A DNA stretch of 64,000 nucleotides, from the NCBI GenBank assembly GCA_902785785.1, contig CADAAA010000004.1, positions 208,370 through 272,369 on the forward strand, written 5' to 3'. Below the pieces are notes generated by a model. The model had not been told where the DNA came from and did not search any database. It saw only the letters and a list, made by a program, of their open reading frames with translations. The first letter of the stretch is position 1. Every line of letters begins with the position of its first letter. Positions 43,238 through 51,191 of this stretch are shown piece after piece. Made by a program: the position numbers and the translations under genes. This DNA comes from an uncultured Bacteroidia bacterium (GTDB lineage: Bacteria; Bacteroidota; Bacteroidia; Bacteroidales; UBA932).

Positions 43238-44206
43238 TTATTCAGTCTCTTCCTTTCCGAACTTGATCCGGAGGTTCTTGATCATGTCATCTATCATCGC
43301 ATCCATGTCGTATGAATGCGACCAACCCCATTCCTTGCGTGCGCAGATGTCGTCCATGCGGTCGGGCCATGAGTCTGCTATGGCCTGACGCACCGGATCC
43401 ACCTGGTAGCGGACCTTGAGGGACGGGATGCGCTTGCGGATGGCCGCGAAGAGTTCTTCGGGCTCGAAACTCATGGCCGCGATGTTGAAGGAGTTGCGGT
43501 GCTTGAGGTACTGTGGTCTGGCGCGCATGATATCGACGGCTGCCTGCAATGCATCCGGCATGTACATCATGTCCATGTAGGTGCCGGGGGCGATGGGGCA
43601 GATGAACTCTTCACCCTTGACCGCCGCATAGAATACTTCTACGGCATAGTCGGTCGTGCCTCCTCCCGGGGGAGTGGTGTATGATATCAGGCCGGGGAAG
43701 CGGACCGAGCGGGTGTCAACACCGTACTTGGTGTAATAATAGTCGCTGAGAAGTTCCGTGGCGACCTTCGTCACACCGTACATGGATGTCGGCCGCTGGA
43801 TGGTGTCCTGGGGGGTATTGTCATGGGGGGTGCTCGGCCCGAAGGATCCGATCGAACTGGGAGTGAATACCGCCACGTGCTTTTCACGTGCGATCTCCAG
43901 TATGTTGATAAGCCCGTTCATCTGTATGTCCCAGGCGAGCAGGGGTTTACGCTCGGCCGTAGCGGAAAGCAATGCCGCGAGGTTGTAGATGGTATCGATG
44001 TCGTATTTGTCTACGATGTCGGCGATCTGCTGTGCGTTGCAGACGTTGGCCACTTCAGCCGGTCCGCTGGTCAGAAGCTTGCCTTTCGGTTCTGCTCCGG
44101 GTATATATCCTGCCACGGTCGTGCCTCCGGGAAGGTCGTGCCTGAGTTTCATTGTGAGCTCGGATCCGATCTGTCCCGTAGACCCGATTACGAGAATGTT
44201 CTTCAT
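43238..44206 (-). CDS. tdh: L-threonine 3-dehydrogenase, SDR (UDP-epimerase-like) type
   Basis: It oxidises L-threonine to 2-amino-3-ketobutyrate with NAD+, which Kbl then cleaves. This is the short-chain, epimerase-like form of 322 aa, not the zinc alcohol-dehydrogenase form. The Rossmann motif GSTGQIG is at 8-14, and the catalytic pair Tyr143/Lys147 lies in SMYGVTK. The family-specific PGLISYTTPPGGGTTDYAVE and DMMYMPDAL follow. The divergent neighbour kbl supports the assignment over a sugar epimerase. It heads the operon that continues into ftcD-hutU-hutH-hutI. Confidence 0.92.
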   Translation of the reverse strand: MKNILVIGSTGQIGSELTMKLRHDLPGGTTVAGYIPGAEPKGKLLTSGPAEVANVCNAQQIADIVDKYDIDTIYNLAALLSATAERKPLLAWDIQMNGLINILEIAREKHVAVFTPSSIGSFGPSTPHDNTPQDTIQRPTSMYGVTKVATELLSDYYYTKYGVDTRSVRFPGLISYTTPPGGGTTDYAVEVFYAAVKGEEFICPIAPGTYMDMMYMPDALQAAVDIMRARPQYLKHRNSFNIAAMSFEPEELFAAIRKRIPSLKVRYQVDPVRQAIADSWPDRMDDICARKEWGWSHSYDMDAMIDDMIKNLRIKFGKEETE

Positions 44207-44231
44207 TATGCGGTTAGTCTAAAAAGCGTTG

Positions 44232-44239
44232 CAAATTTA
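44232..44239 (-). promoter_or_regulatory. Candidate tdh-hut operon promoter -7 box
   Basis: Minus-strand TAAATTTG fits TAnnTTTG, with about 20 bases of leader to the tdh ATG. It would drive all five genes down to hutI, as no gap over 9 bases follows. Confidence 0.6.
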
Positions 44240-44240
44240 C

Positions 44241-44269
44241 TTTGAATTATCGAAAAAAACTTATTTTTG
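44241..44269 (+). promoter_or_regulatory. Candidate kbl promoter
   Basis: TTTG (44241-44244) and TATTTTTG (44262-44269) are 17 bases apart, slightly short of the 19 consensus. The box is divergent from the tdh promoter and shares its DNA. Confidence 0.55.
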
Positions 44270-44304
44270 TAAGAGATATTTGCAACGATTTAAAAATTTA
44301 AAAT

Positions 44305-45495
44305 ATGTACGGCAATTTCCAGAAATTCTTGAGCGACGAGCTCGCCTCTATCGAGGCTGCAGGTTTGTACAAAAGGGAACGCAACATCGCTTCCGCTCAG
44401 TCAGCGGAGATCACTCTTGAAGACGGTTCGAAGGCGCTGAACTTCTGCGCCAACAACTACCTCGGCCTGGCTGACAATCCCAGGTTGATCGAGGCTGCGA
44501 AGAAGATGATGGATATCCGTGGATACGGCATGTCTTCAGTGCGTTTCATCTGCGGAACGCAGGACATGCACAAGAAACTTGAAAAGGCCATATCCGCGTA
44601 TTTCCACACTGAGGATACCATTCTCTACGCTTCCTGTTTCGATGCCAACGGAGGTGTATTCGAACCCCTTTTCAATGCCGAGGATGCCATTATCTCCGAC
44701 TCCCTCAACCATGCTTCCATCATCGACGGAGTACGCCTCTGCAAGGCGGTGCGTTACCGCTATGCCAATGCCGACATGGAGGATCTCGAGAATTGCCTGA
44801 AGCAGGCGCAGGTGCAGCGTCACCGCATCATAGTGACCGACGGTGTTTTCTCGATGGATGGAAACGTCGCCCCGATGGACAAGATCTGTGACCTGGCCGA
44901 GAAATATGACGCGCTGGTGATGGTGGACGAGAGCCACTCAGCCGGAGTGGTCGGCCCTACAGGCCGTGGCGTTGCCGAGCAGTTCGGCTGCTACGGACGC
45001 ATCGACATCCACACCGGTACGCTCGGCAAGGCTTTCGGCGGTGCCGTGGGCGGCTTCACGACCGGCCGGAAGGAGATCATCGACATGCTCCGCCAGCGTT
45101 CACGCCCGTACCTGTTCTCCAACTCGCTGCCTCCGATGATCGTCGCAGCTGCGCTCGAGACTTTCAATATCCTTGGAGAGAATGATTTCCTGCATACAAA
45201 GCTGCAGGCCAACGTCGATTATTTCCGTGACAAGATGATCGCCGCCGGCTTCGACATCAAGCCGACGCAGTCTGCTATCTGCGCCGTCATGCTTTATGAC
45301 GCGCCGCTGTCGCAGAAGTTCGCTGCCAAGATGGCGGAGGAGGGGATCTTCGTGACCGGGTTCTATTACCCTGTCGTCCCGAAGGGTCAGGCGCGCATCC
45401 GTGTGCAGCTCTCCGCCGCGCATCGGAAAGAGCATCTCGACCGCGCCGTCGCGGCCTTTGTGAAGGTCGGCCGCGAGCTCGGTGTCATCGCCTAG
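44305..45495 (+). CDS. kbl: Glycine C-acetyltransferase (2-amino-3-ketobutyrate CoA ligase)
   Basis: A PLP enzyme that cleaves 2-amino-3-ketobutyrate with CoA to glycine and acetyl-CoA. The 396 aa match the family. The PLP Lys is Lys242 in HTGTLGKAFGG, with VDESHSAGVVGPTGRG at 207-222 and the NNYLGLADNP opening. Related acyl-CoA transferases (BioF, serine palmitoyltransferase) share the fold, but the divergent threonine dehydrogenase gene and the N-terminus support Kbl. Two strong hairpins follow its stop. Confidence 0.94.
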   Translation: MYGNFQKFLSDELASIEAAGLYKRERNIASAQSAEITLEDGSKALNFCANNYLGLADNPRLIEAAKKMMDIRGYGMSSVRFICGTQDMHKKLEKAISAYFHTEDTILYASCFDANGGVFEPLFNAEDAIISDSLNHASIIDGVRLCKAVRYRYANADMEDLENCLKQAQVQRHRIIVTDGVFSMDGNVAPMDKICDLAEKYDALVMVDESHSAGVVGPTGRGVAEQFGCYGRIDIHTGTLGKAFGGAVGGFTTGRKEIIDMLRQRSRPYLFSNSLPPMIVAAALETFNILGENDFLHTKLQANVDYFRDKMIAAGFDIKPTQSAICAVMLYDAPLSQKFAAKMAEEGIFVTGFYYPVVPKGQARIRVQLSAAHRKEHLDRAVAAFVKVGRELGVIA

Positions 45496-45522
45496 CTTCC
45501 GCTCAGGCATATTGCCTCGACA

Positions 45523-45567
45523 AAAATGCTGTAGAAGGTCCATCGATCGGACCTTCTACAGCATTTT
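45523..45567. terminator. Very long perfect hairpin after kbl (probable bidirectional terminator)
   Basis: A 19-bp perfect stem (45523-45541 with 45549-45567) with a 7-base loop, with A-rich sequence before and TTTT at its end. It shares its core GTAGA-GGTCC with the next hairpin. Confidence 0.85.
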
Positions 45568-45578
45568 AGGGCTATTTT

Positions 45579-45613
45579 GACGTAGACGGTCCAGTTCGTG
45601 GACCGTCTACGTC
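45579..45613. terminator. Second long hairpin, related to the first
   Basis: A 15-bp perfect stem (45579-45593 with 45599-45613) closing on GTTCG, followed by ACTTTTA. It stands between the convergent kbl and nhaA genes and may terminate transcripts from both. Confidence 0.8.
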
Positions 45614-45617
45614 ACTT

Positions 45618-47021
45618 TTATGCGTTCTTTCGATGAGCAATCTGGATGAGGATGGTTCCGAGGATGCCGGAGCAGAGGGAACCGAGCAGGACGGCGATCT
45701 TGCCGGCGTCACGCATCTGCATCATCACGTTTGCGGGCTGATCACCGAAGGACAGCGTATCCACGAATATCGACATCGTGAAACCGATGCCGCCCAGACA
45801 GGCGACAGCGAAGAGCATCTGCCAGGTCGCCTTCGCCGGCATTTCTCCGACCTTGCATTTGATAGCAAGCCAGCTGGCGAGGGTGATGCCTATAGGTTTT
45901 CCGAGGACGAGCCCGAGGAAAACACCCATTCCTGCGCCTCCCAATACCGGATCGATATGGAACACGTTGAAATACGACGGGTCGGTTATCTCGACGCCGG
46001 CATTGGCAAGCGCGAAGATGGGCATGACCAAGTAGTTGACCCAGGGCGAGAGGGCATGCTCCACGCGGTAGCTCATGTCCATCGATCCGCTGCAGATATT
46101 CCGTATTTCCCGGAGGTAATGGCGCTGCGGCCCGTTCGGGAATGCAGATGAGCTGATTGCCTTGTCCCAGTTGTCGATCCTTGCGTTGTACATGTCGCGT
46201 TTGTGGAAGAAATACGCCTTGTTGTAACGCGGCTTCACCGGGATGAGGAATGCCATCACGACGCCGGACATGGTGGCGTGGATGCCGGAGTAGTAGAACA
46301 GCACCCATACCATCACCGCGAAGAATAGATACGGCAGCATGCGTTTTTCTCCCAGCTTCCTTAGTAACAAGGTGCAGAGGATCATGATGAAAGCTATGCC
46401 CAGAAGGACCAGATTGATGGTCCCTCCGTAGAACAAAGCCACGACGAGGATGGCTATCAGGTCGTCTGCGATCGCAAGCGCGGTAAGGAAAACTTTCAAC
46501 GAGATGGGAACCTTGTCTCCCAGTACTGACATGATGCACACCGCGAAAGCGATGTCGGTGGCCGTCGGGATTCCCCAGCCTGTGGATGCGGCTGTCCCAT
46601 GGTTGATAAGCGTAAAGATGAGGGCAGGTACCAGAACACCGCCGAATGCAGCGATGACGGGCAGCATGGCTTTCTTGGTCGATGAAAGCTCACCGTCAGC
46701 GATCTCCCGCTTGATCTCCAGACCGACCGTGAAGAAAAAGAACACCATCAGGATATCATTGATGAATCTCTCGATGGTCATATCCCTCGGGAAGAGGAAA
46801 TCTATCTGCCCGTCAGGGCTGGAGAAATGTACTTGTACTGCGGTCTCGAGGAAATCCTTGTATAGGGTGCGCGTTGCCGGCAGGTTGGCCAGAAGCATTG
46901 CGACAATGACGCAGGCCAGGAGCAGCACGCCTTGGAACCAGGGTGCGTTCGACAGTTTCCTGGTAGAATCCCCGAACTTCCTGATAGTCTTGTTCCAGGT
47001 AAAAATCGGTATGAGTCTCAT
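45618..47021 (-). CDS. nhaA: Na+/H+ antiporter NhaA
   Basis: An inner-membrane antiporter exchanging Na+ for protons for pH and salt balance. The 467 aa include the family core of about twelve membrane segments. The paired aspartates are in ALAIADDLIAILVVALF, preceded by GWGIPTATDIAFAVCIM, and VGLEIKRE lies earlier. It has a central loop and C-terminal tail longer than the E. coli protein (~388 aa), as usual in Bacteroidota. The ATG at 47019-47021 lies 4 bases from a TAAATTTG -7 box, so the mRNA may have no leader. Confidence 0.95.
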   Translation of the reverse strand: MRLIPIFTWNKTIRKFGDSTRKLSNAPWFQGVLLLACVIVAMLLANLPATRTLYKDFLETAVQVHFSSPDGQIDFLFPRDMTIERFINDILMVFFFFTVGLEIKREIADGELSSTKKAMLPVIAAFGGVLVPALIFTLINHGTAASTGWGIPTATDIAFAVCIMSVLGDKVPISLKVFLTALAIADDLIAILVVALFYGGTINLVLLGIAFIMILCTLLLRKLGEKRMLPYLFFAVMVWVLFYYSGIHATMSGVVMAFLIPVKPRYNKAYFFHKRDMYNARIDNWDKAISSSAFPNGPQRHYLREIRNICSGSMDMSYRVEHALSPWVNYLVMPIFALANAGVEITDPSYFNVFHIDPVLGGAGMGVFLGLVLGKPIGITLASWLAIKCKVGEMPAKATWQMLFAVACLGGIGFTMSIFVDTLSFGDQPANVMMQMRDAGKIAVLLGSLCSGILGTILIQIAHRKNA

Positions 47022-47025
47022 AGTG

Positions 47026-47033
47026 CAAATTTA
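47026..47033 (-). promoter_or_regulatory. Candidate nhaA promoter -7 box (leaderless)
   Basis: Minus-strand TAAATTTG, with TTTC (one mismatch to TTTG) 19 bases upstream at 47053-47056. The box ends 4 bases before the ATG, so transcription would begin at the start codon. Confidence 0.6.
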
Positions 47034-47045
47034 TAAAAAAATCCG

Positions 47046-47053
47046 TATCTTTG
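47046..47053 (+). promoter_or_regulatory. Candidate cdd promoter -7 box
   Basis: TATCTTTG fits TAnnTTTG and ends 20 bases before the cdd ATG. It is divergent from the nhaA box. Confidence 0.55.
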
Positions 47054-47073
47054 AAAGACTAATAACCGAGTAT

Positions 47074-47547
47074 ATGGTCAAGAAAGAAATCAGGATTGAC
47101 TACGAGGAGTACGTCTCCGTTGAGGAAATGTCGGAAGCAGACCGCGCTCTTTGCCGTGCGGCGGTCGAGGCTTTGGAGGGCTCATACGCTCCTTATTCGC
47201 ATTTCCATGTCGGGGCAGCGGTACGTCTCTCCGACGGAACGGTCGTGAAGGGAGCCAACCAGGAGAATGCTGCTTATCCTTCCGGACTCTGCGCCGAGAG
47301 GACTGCCATGTTCGCGGCAGGGGCGAGTCATCCGGACCTCGATATGGAGAGCATCGCTATCGTTGCGCGCCAGGACGGCAGGATATGTTCCGAGCCGGCC
47401 GCTCCGTGCGGTGCCTGCCGCCAGGTCATGGCGCAGTACCAGACCAAGGGCGGCAAGCCCATGTCCGTCATCCTGGTAGGTGCTGACCATATCAAGAAAT
47501 TCGCGCGGGTGGACGACATCCTCCCGCTTATCTTCGACAATATCTAG
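47074..47547 (+). CDS. cdd: Cytidine deaminase
   Basis: It deaminates cytidine and deoxycytidine to uridine and deoxyuridine in pyrimidine salvage. The ATG at 47074 gives 157 aa. Zinc and catalytic residues are present: Cys73 and Glu75 in SGLCAERTAMF, Cys112 and Cys115 in PCGACRQVM. The reading frame is open far upstream, but that part is antisense to nhaA and is not coding. The stop shares the bases CTAG with the stop of the convergent mnmA. Confidence 0.96.
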   Translation: MVKKEIRIDYEEYVSVEEMSEADRALCRAAVEALEGSYAPYSHFHVGAAVRLSDGTVVKGANQENAAYPSGLCAERTAMFAAGASHPDLDMESIAIVARQDGRICSEPAAPCGACRQVMAQYQTKGGKPMSVILVGADHIKKFARVDDILPLIFDNI

Positions 47548-48929
47548 ATCACTCCGGAGCCCAGCATCTCTCCGTCTTCGCCGTACCATACGGCGAATTG
47601 CCCCGGCGTGATACCGCGCTGAGGCGCATCGAACAGCATGTACAGTCCGTTCTCCCGCATCAGGACGAATGCGTCCTGAAGGGGCTGGCGATAGCGGATG
47701 CGTACACGGTAGCGGCGCATGTCGCCTGGCTGCATACTCAGGTCGGAACGGATCCAGTGGATATCTTCCGGCGCAACGCGCAGGCAGATGCGTGACAGCC
47801 CCTTGTGCCTGTGACCTTCTCCGACATAGATGATGTTGCGGTCGATATCCGTGCCGATGACGAAAATCGAGTCCTTGTGTCCGCCGATGTTCAGGCCTTT
47901 CCTTTGTCCGATGGTATAGAACTGCGCCCCTTCGTGACTCCCCGCGATCTTGCCGTAAGGATTGGCCTTGTATCTGGTTTTCTTAACGTGATGCTTGCCG
48001 GAGCGGTAGGTCTCCGTCTCAAAGCTCAGGGCGTCGTAGCGTATCGGCTGCGAGAGCCTGAGAAGTGTCGCGTCGTCCATGGCCGCGAGTGCGGCGGGAT
48101 CGTACGCGTTGCGTACGCCTCCGCCTGCCGGCGCGGCCTTGTCCTCCGAAATGTAGTCGGTCACGAGCTGCGGCTCTGCGGACGGATCCTTGAGAAGCGA
48201 AGGAACGGTGTCTTTGATGAAACGGTATTGGGGATTGTCCTCATAAAAAGCGTCAAATACCTCGACGACATCGCCTTCGACGGATTTGAGTTTCTGCTGG
48301 AGGAAAACCGGCAGGTCGACTTTACCGACGAAGCAGATACCCTGGGAATCCTTCTTGTCGGCGGATGGCAGGTCTGCCTCTGCCGCAAGGCGCCGTACTT
48401 CGGGCTTGCAGAGGTCCCCGATGGGGAAGAGAGCCTTGGCGAGCTGCTCCTGCGAGAGTTGGCAGAGGAAATAGCTCTGGTCCTTTCCGGGATCGACGCC
48501 TTCGAGGATGCGGTAGACGGGCCCTTGGGGACCGTCAAGGACTTCCTTGCGGCAGTAATGTCCGGTTGCGACCATATCTGCTCCCAGCCTCCCGGCGGCT
48601 TTCATGAACGCGTCGAACTTGATCTCGCGGTTGCAAAGTACATCGGGATTGGGGGTGCGGCCCTTGGAATACTCGTCGAACATGTAGTCGACTACCCTCT
48701 GGCGATACTCCTTGCTCAGGTCGACGAAATAGAAAGGGATGCCTATCTTCCTCGCGACCATCTCCGCCACGAAGCGGTCCTCCTCCCATTCGCAGTCTCC
48801 GTGCAGCGTACCCTCGGTGTCGTGCCAGTTCTGCATGAACATGGCAAAGACGTCGTAGCCCTGCCGCTTGAGCAACAGGGCTGCGACGCTGGAGTCAACT
48901 CCGCCCGAGAGTCCTACACATACTTTCAT
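47544..48929 (-). CDS. mnmA: tRNA-specific 2-thiouridylase MnmA
   Basis: MnmA makes 2-thiouridine at U34 of Lys, Glu and Gln tRNAs. From the ATG at 48927-48929 it is 461 aa, longer than the ~370-aa E. coli enzyme but similar in pattern. The PP-loop is GLSGGVDSS (6-14), and the catalytic cysteines are in NPDVLCNREIKF and QGICFVGK. GQRKGLNIGG is also present. Extra residues lie between the tRNA-binding segment and the C-terminal barrel, which looks like Bacteroidota variation. It starts one base after the exonuclease stop. Confidence 0.95.
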   Translation of the reverse strand: MKVCVGLSGGVDSSVAALLLKRQGYDVFAMFMQNWHDTEGTLHGDCEWEEDRFVAEMVARKIGIPFYFVDLSKEYRQRVVDYMFDEYSKGRTPNPDVLCNREIKFDAFMKAAGRLGADMVATGHYCRKEVLDGPQGPVYRILEGVDPGKDQSYFLCQLSQEQLAKALFPIGDLCKPEVRRLAAEADLPSADKKDSQGICFVGKVDLPVFLQQKLKSVEGDVVEVFDAFYEDNPQYRFIKDTVPSLLKDPSAEPQLVTDYISEDKAAPAGGGVRNAYDPAALAAMDDATLLRLSQPIRYDALSFETETYRSGKHHVKKTRYKANPYGKIAGSHEGAQFYTIGQRKGLNIGGHKDSIFVIGTDIDRNIIYVGEGHRHKGLSRICLRVAPEDIHWIRSDLSMQPGDMRRYRVRIRYRQPLQDAFVLMRENGLYMLFDAPQRGITPGQFAVWYGEDGEMLGSGVI

Positions 48930-48930
48930 C

Positions 48931-49917
48931 TCAGAAAAGCTTACCTGACCATTTCTCGGAGAGAAGTTTGGCGGCATCAGCCACCTCGCTGTCGTTCAAC
49001 GGCTTGCGCTTTGCGGCAGCACCCGCCTTGCGCTCCGCTCCGAACTGCTCCTTGAGCAGGGCGAACTGGTGTTTGGTATCGAGCGTGAACTCTCCGTTTT
49101 CAATCCATGCGAAATATGACGGTTCAGTCTCCCATACTTCGCGTGCAGTACGGCCCTTGTGCTTGCCGAAACTGATGGTGGGCTCGCCGTTGTCGTTCAG
49201 GTACAGTCGGCCGGCGAAGTCCACGGTCCGGGCACGGGCGCCTATTTTGGAAAGCGCGTCAACATCATTCTTGAGGGTTTCCTGCTGGAACTCCGTCGGT
49301 TCGTTGTACCGGTCCAGCTGGGCCTTGAGCACTTCGTAAGTGGCAACGGTGTCGGCCTCAGCCGTGTGGGCGTTCTCAAAGTCCTTGCCTCCGCAGTAGA
49401 AACGGTAGGCAGCCTTGAGATTGCGGGGCTCCATGTGGTGATAGATGTTCTGGACATCGACCATCTTGCAGTCGTGGAGGTCGATACGCTCTATGCAGTC
49501 AAGCATCTCTTTCGCCTTCAAGCTGGCCTTCGGGTCCTTCATCCGTGTATTGCAATAGTCCCGTACGCGTTCGATCTCCTCTGCAAGGAGCGGGAGGTCG
49601 AATTTAGTCGAATTGAATCCTGCGAGATCGCTGCCTGCGAGCCATTCGGCCACTTCAGGCAGCACTTCTATGAACTTGGGGCAGTCTACGAGATCCTCGT
49701 CCTTTACGCCATTCACTTCAGAGGCGCTGGGACTGATAGGGATGACGCGATGGTTGCGGTAATCCCACGGTTTGATCTTCCATGTCTTGATCAAGGGAGC
49801 ACCCCCTTCCGGCATCACTTTCACGAAGCTCAGTTCGATGATGCCGTCCGTTGCAATATTAAGGCCGGTGCTCTCGATGTCGAAGAAGAGCAACGGCCTG
49901 TTGAGTTTCAGTTCCAT
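48931..49917 (-). CDS. 3'-5' exonuclease (DnaQ/DEDDh fold) with C-terminal DUF3820-like domain
   Basis: A 328-aa nuclease. The DEDDh motifs are FFDIESTGLN (Exo I), GFNSTKFDLPLL (Exo II) and NAHTAEADTVAT (Exo III). From about residue 240 a small domain follows (SFGKHKGRTAREVWETEPSYFAWIENGEF) resembling the DUF3820 proteins sometimes linked to exonucleases. It starts 7 bases after dnaN, so the nuclease is made with the sliding clamp; a role in proofreading or repair at the clamp is inferred. The C-terminus ends SGKLF, reminiscent of a clamp-binding peptide but not a consensus match. Confidence 0.9.
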   Translation of the reverse strand: MELKLNRPLLFFDIESTGLNIATDGIIELSFVKVMPEGGAPLIKTWKIKPWDYRNHRVIPISPSASEVNGVKDEDLVDCPKFIEVLPEVAEWLAGSDLAGFNSTKFDLPLLAEEIERVRDYCNTRMKDPKASLKAKEMLDCIERIDLHDCKMVDVQNIYHHMEPRNLKAAYRFYCGGKDFENAHTAEADTVATYEVLKAQLDRYNEPTEFQQETLKNDVDALSKIGARARTVDFAGRLYLNDNGEPTISFGKHKGRTAREVWETEPSYFAWIENGEFTLDTKHQFALLKEQFGAERKAGAAAKRKPLNDSEVADAAKLLSEKWSGKLF

Positions 49918-49924
49918 ATCAGTG

Positions 49925-51043
49925 TCAGATGGCCACCGGCATGATGATACCGCAGATCTTCTCGTTCTCCGCCTCTTCTTCGGCGGGGAGGATGAGCGCG
50001 GCCCTGCGCGGGTCCGCGAACTTCATTACGAGGTTCTCGCAGGTCATGTTGGAAAGGATGTCGACCAGGAAGGGCGACTTGAAGCCGATGGTGAGATTGT
50101 CTCCGCTGTAGTCGCAGCTGATCTTCTCATAGGCGGTGGTGGCGAAACCGAGGTCCTGCGCGGTAGTCTCCAGCTGGTCCGGCTTGAGGTCGAACTTGAC
50201 ATGGTTGGAGGCTTTGTTGGAGCAGACCGCCACGCGGCGGATGGTATTGAGGAACTGCGTGCGGTTGATCTTGAGGATGTTGGCGTTGTTCTGCGGGATG
50301 ACGTCGCGGTACTTGGGGTACTTGCCGACGATAAGGCGGCAGACCATCATGGTCGTGCCGAACTTGAACACTACGGTGGTGGAGTCGAAGATGACCTCAA
50401 CTTCCTCGATGTCCTTGCCGATGATGGACTTGAGGACGTTGGCCGGCTTCTTGTGGAGTATGAAAGAGAGCTTGCCGGGAGCCTTGACGTCACCGGTGGT
50501 GTAGCAGATGAGCTTGTGTGAATCGGAGGCTACGAGCGTGGTGCTGTCGACGTCGATGTCGAAGTAGATGCCGTTCATGACAGGACGCATCTCGTCGTCA
50601 GCAGTGGCGTAGACCGTACCGTTGATGCCGTCCACGAGGGTCTGGGCAGGAAATACGACCTTCTGCGCATCGTCACCCGTACCCTTGATCTCGGGATAGT
50701 CTTCGGCAGGGAAGTAGGGGAGGACGGAGTTGCCGCTGGACCAGCGGCACTCGAATGAGCTGTCGCTGACGGTCTTGATGCTGATAGGCTGGTCAGGCAG
50801 GGCTTTCAGCAGGTCGATGATATGACGGGCGGGTACTGCCATGCTGCCCTCTTCGGCAGTGGAGTCCACCTCCACTTCGGTGCGAAGCGTCAGTTCGGTG
50901 TCAGATGCGGTGATCTCGAGGATGTTCCCGTTCAGGACGAACAGGAAGTTCTCCAGAATTGCGAGGGCTGACTTGGAAGGGATGGCTTTGGATACGTCCG
51001 ATATGCCTTTGAGCAGTTCCTGGCTAGATACTTTGAATTCCAT
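49925..51043 (-). CDS. dnaN: DNA polymerase III sliding clamp (beta subunit)
   Basis: DnaN is the ring-shaped clamp holding polymerase III on DNA. I take the ATG at 51041-51043 (372 aa), opening MEFKVSSQELLKGISDVSKAIPS; a GTG two codons upstream is the alternative. Three clamp domains are expected in this length. Features include GNILEITASDTELTL, YFPAEDYPE, SDSHKL and a C-terminal AEEEAENEKICGIIMPVAI. It is not beside dnaA here, as is usual in Bacteroidota, but leads an exonuclease-mnmA operon. Confidence 0.96.
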   Translation of the reverse strand: MEFKVSSQELLKGISDVSKAIPSKSALAILENFLFVLNGNILEITASDTELTLRTEVEVDSTAEEGSMAVPARHIIDLLKALPDQPISIKTVSDSSFECRWSSGNSVLPYFPAEDYPEIKGTGDDAQKVVFPAQTLVDGINGTVYATADDEMRPVMNGIYFDIDVDSTTLVASDSHKLICYTTGDVKAPGKLSFILHKKPANVLKSIIGKDIEEVEVIFDSTTVVFKFGTTMMVCRLIVGKYPKYRDVIPQNNANILKINRTQFLNTIRRVAVCSNKASNHVKFDLKPDQLETTAQDLGFATTAYEKISCDYSGDNLTIGFKSPFLVDILSNMTCENLVMKFADPRRAALILPAEEEAENEKICGIIMPVAI

Positions 51044-51067
51044 ACTCACTTACTTTTTACGATTGTA

Positions 51068-51075
51068 CAAATGTA
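51068..51075 (-). promoter_or_regulatory. Candidate dnaN operon promoter -7 box
   Basis: Minus-strand TACATTTG fits TAnnTTTG, 24 bases before the ATG. No -33 TTTG at the consensus distance. Confidence 0.55.
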
Positions 51076-51124
51076 AGAATTAAATGGAAATATTTTGGCA
51101 TATATTTTGAGTTTTTCTTCCCCG

Positions 51125-51152
51125 TACGGACGAAACTGACATTTTGTCCGTA
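51125..51152. promoter_or_regulatory. Inverted repeat upstream of degQ (candidate operator)
   Basis: TACGGAC (51125-51131) and GTCCGTA (51146-51152) are perfect inverted copies 14 bases apart. The interior contains TGACATTTTGTC, itself partly palindromic. It lies 40 bases upstream of the degQ start in the only space for a promoter. A stress-regulator site is plausible, but the cognate protein is unknown. Confidence 0.45.
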
Positions 51153-51191
51153 TCCCGTGTATCGATAATGTTGTAACAAAATAGAATCATT

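Noticed and set aside
46450-47073. Long open frame upstream of cdd on the plus strand
   Set aside because: It runs antisense through nhaA. The cytidine deaminase family starts at the ATG at 47074, and a -7 box lies just before it.
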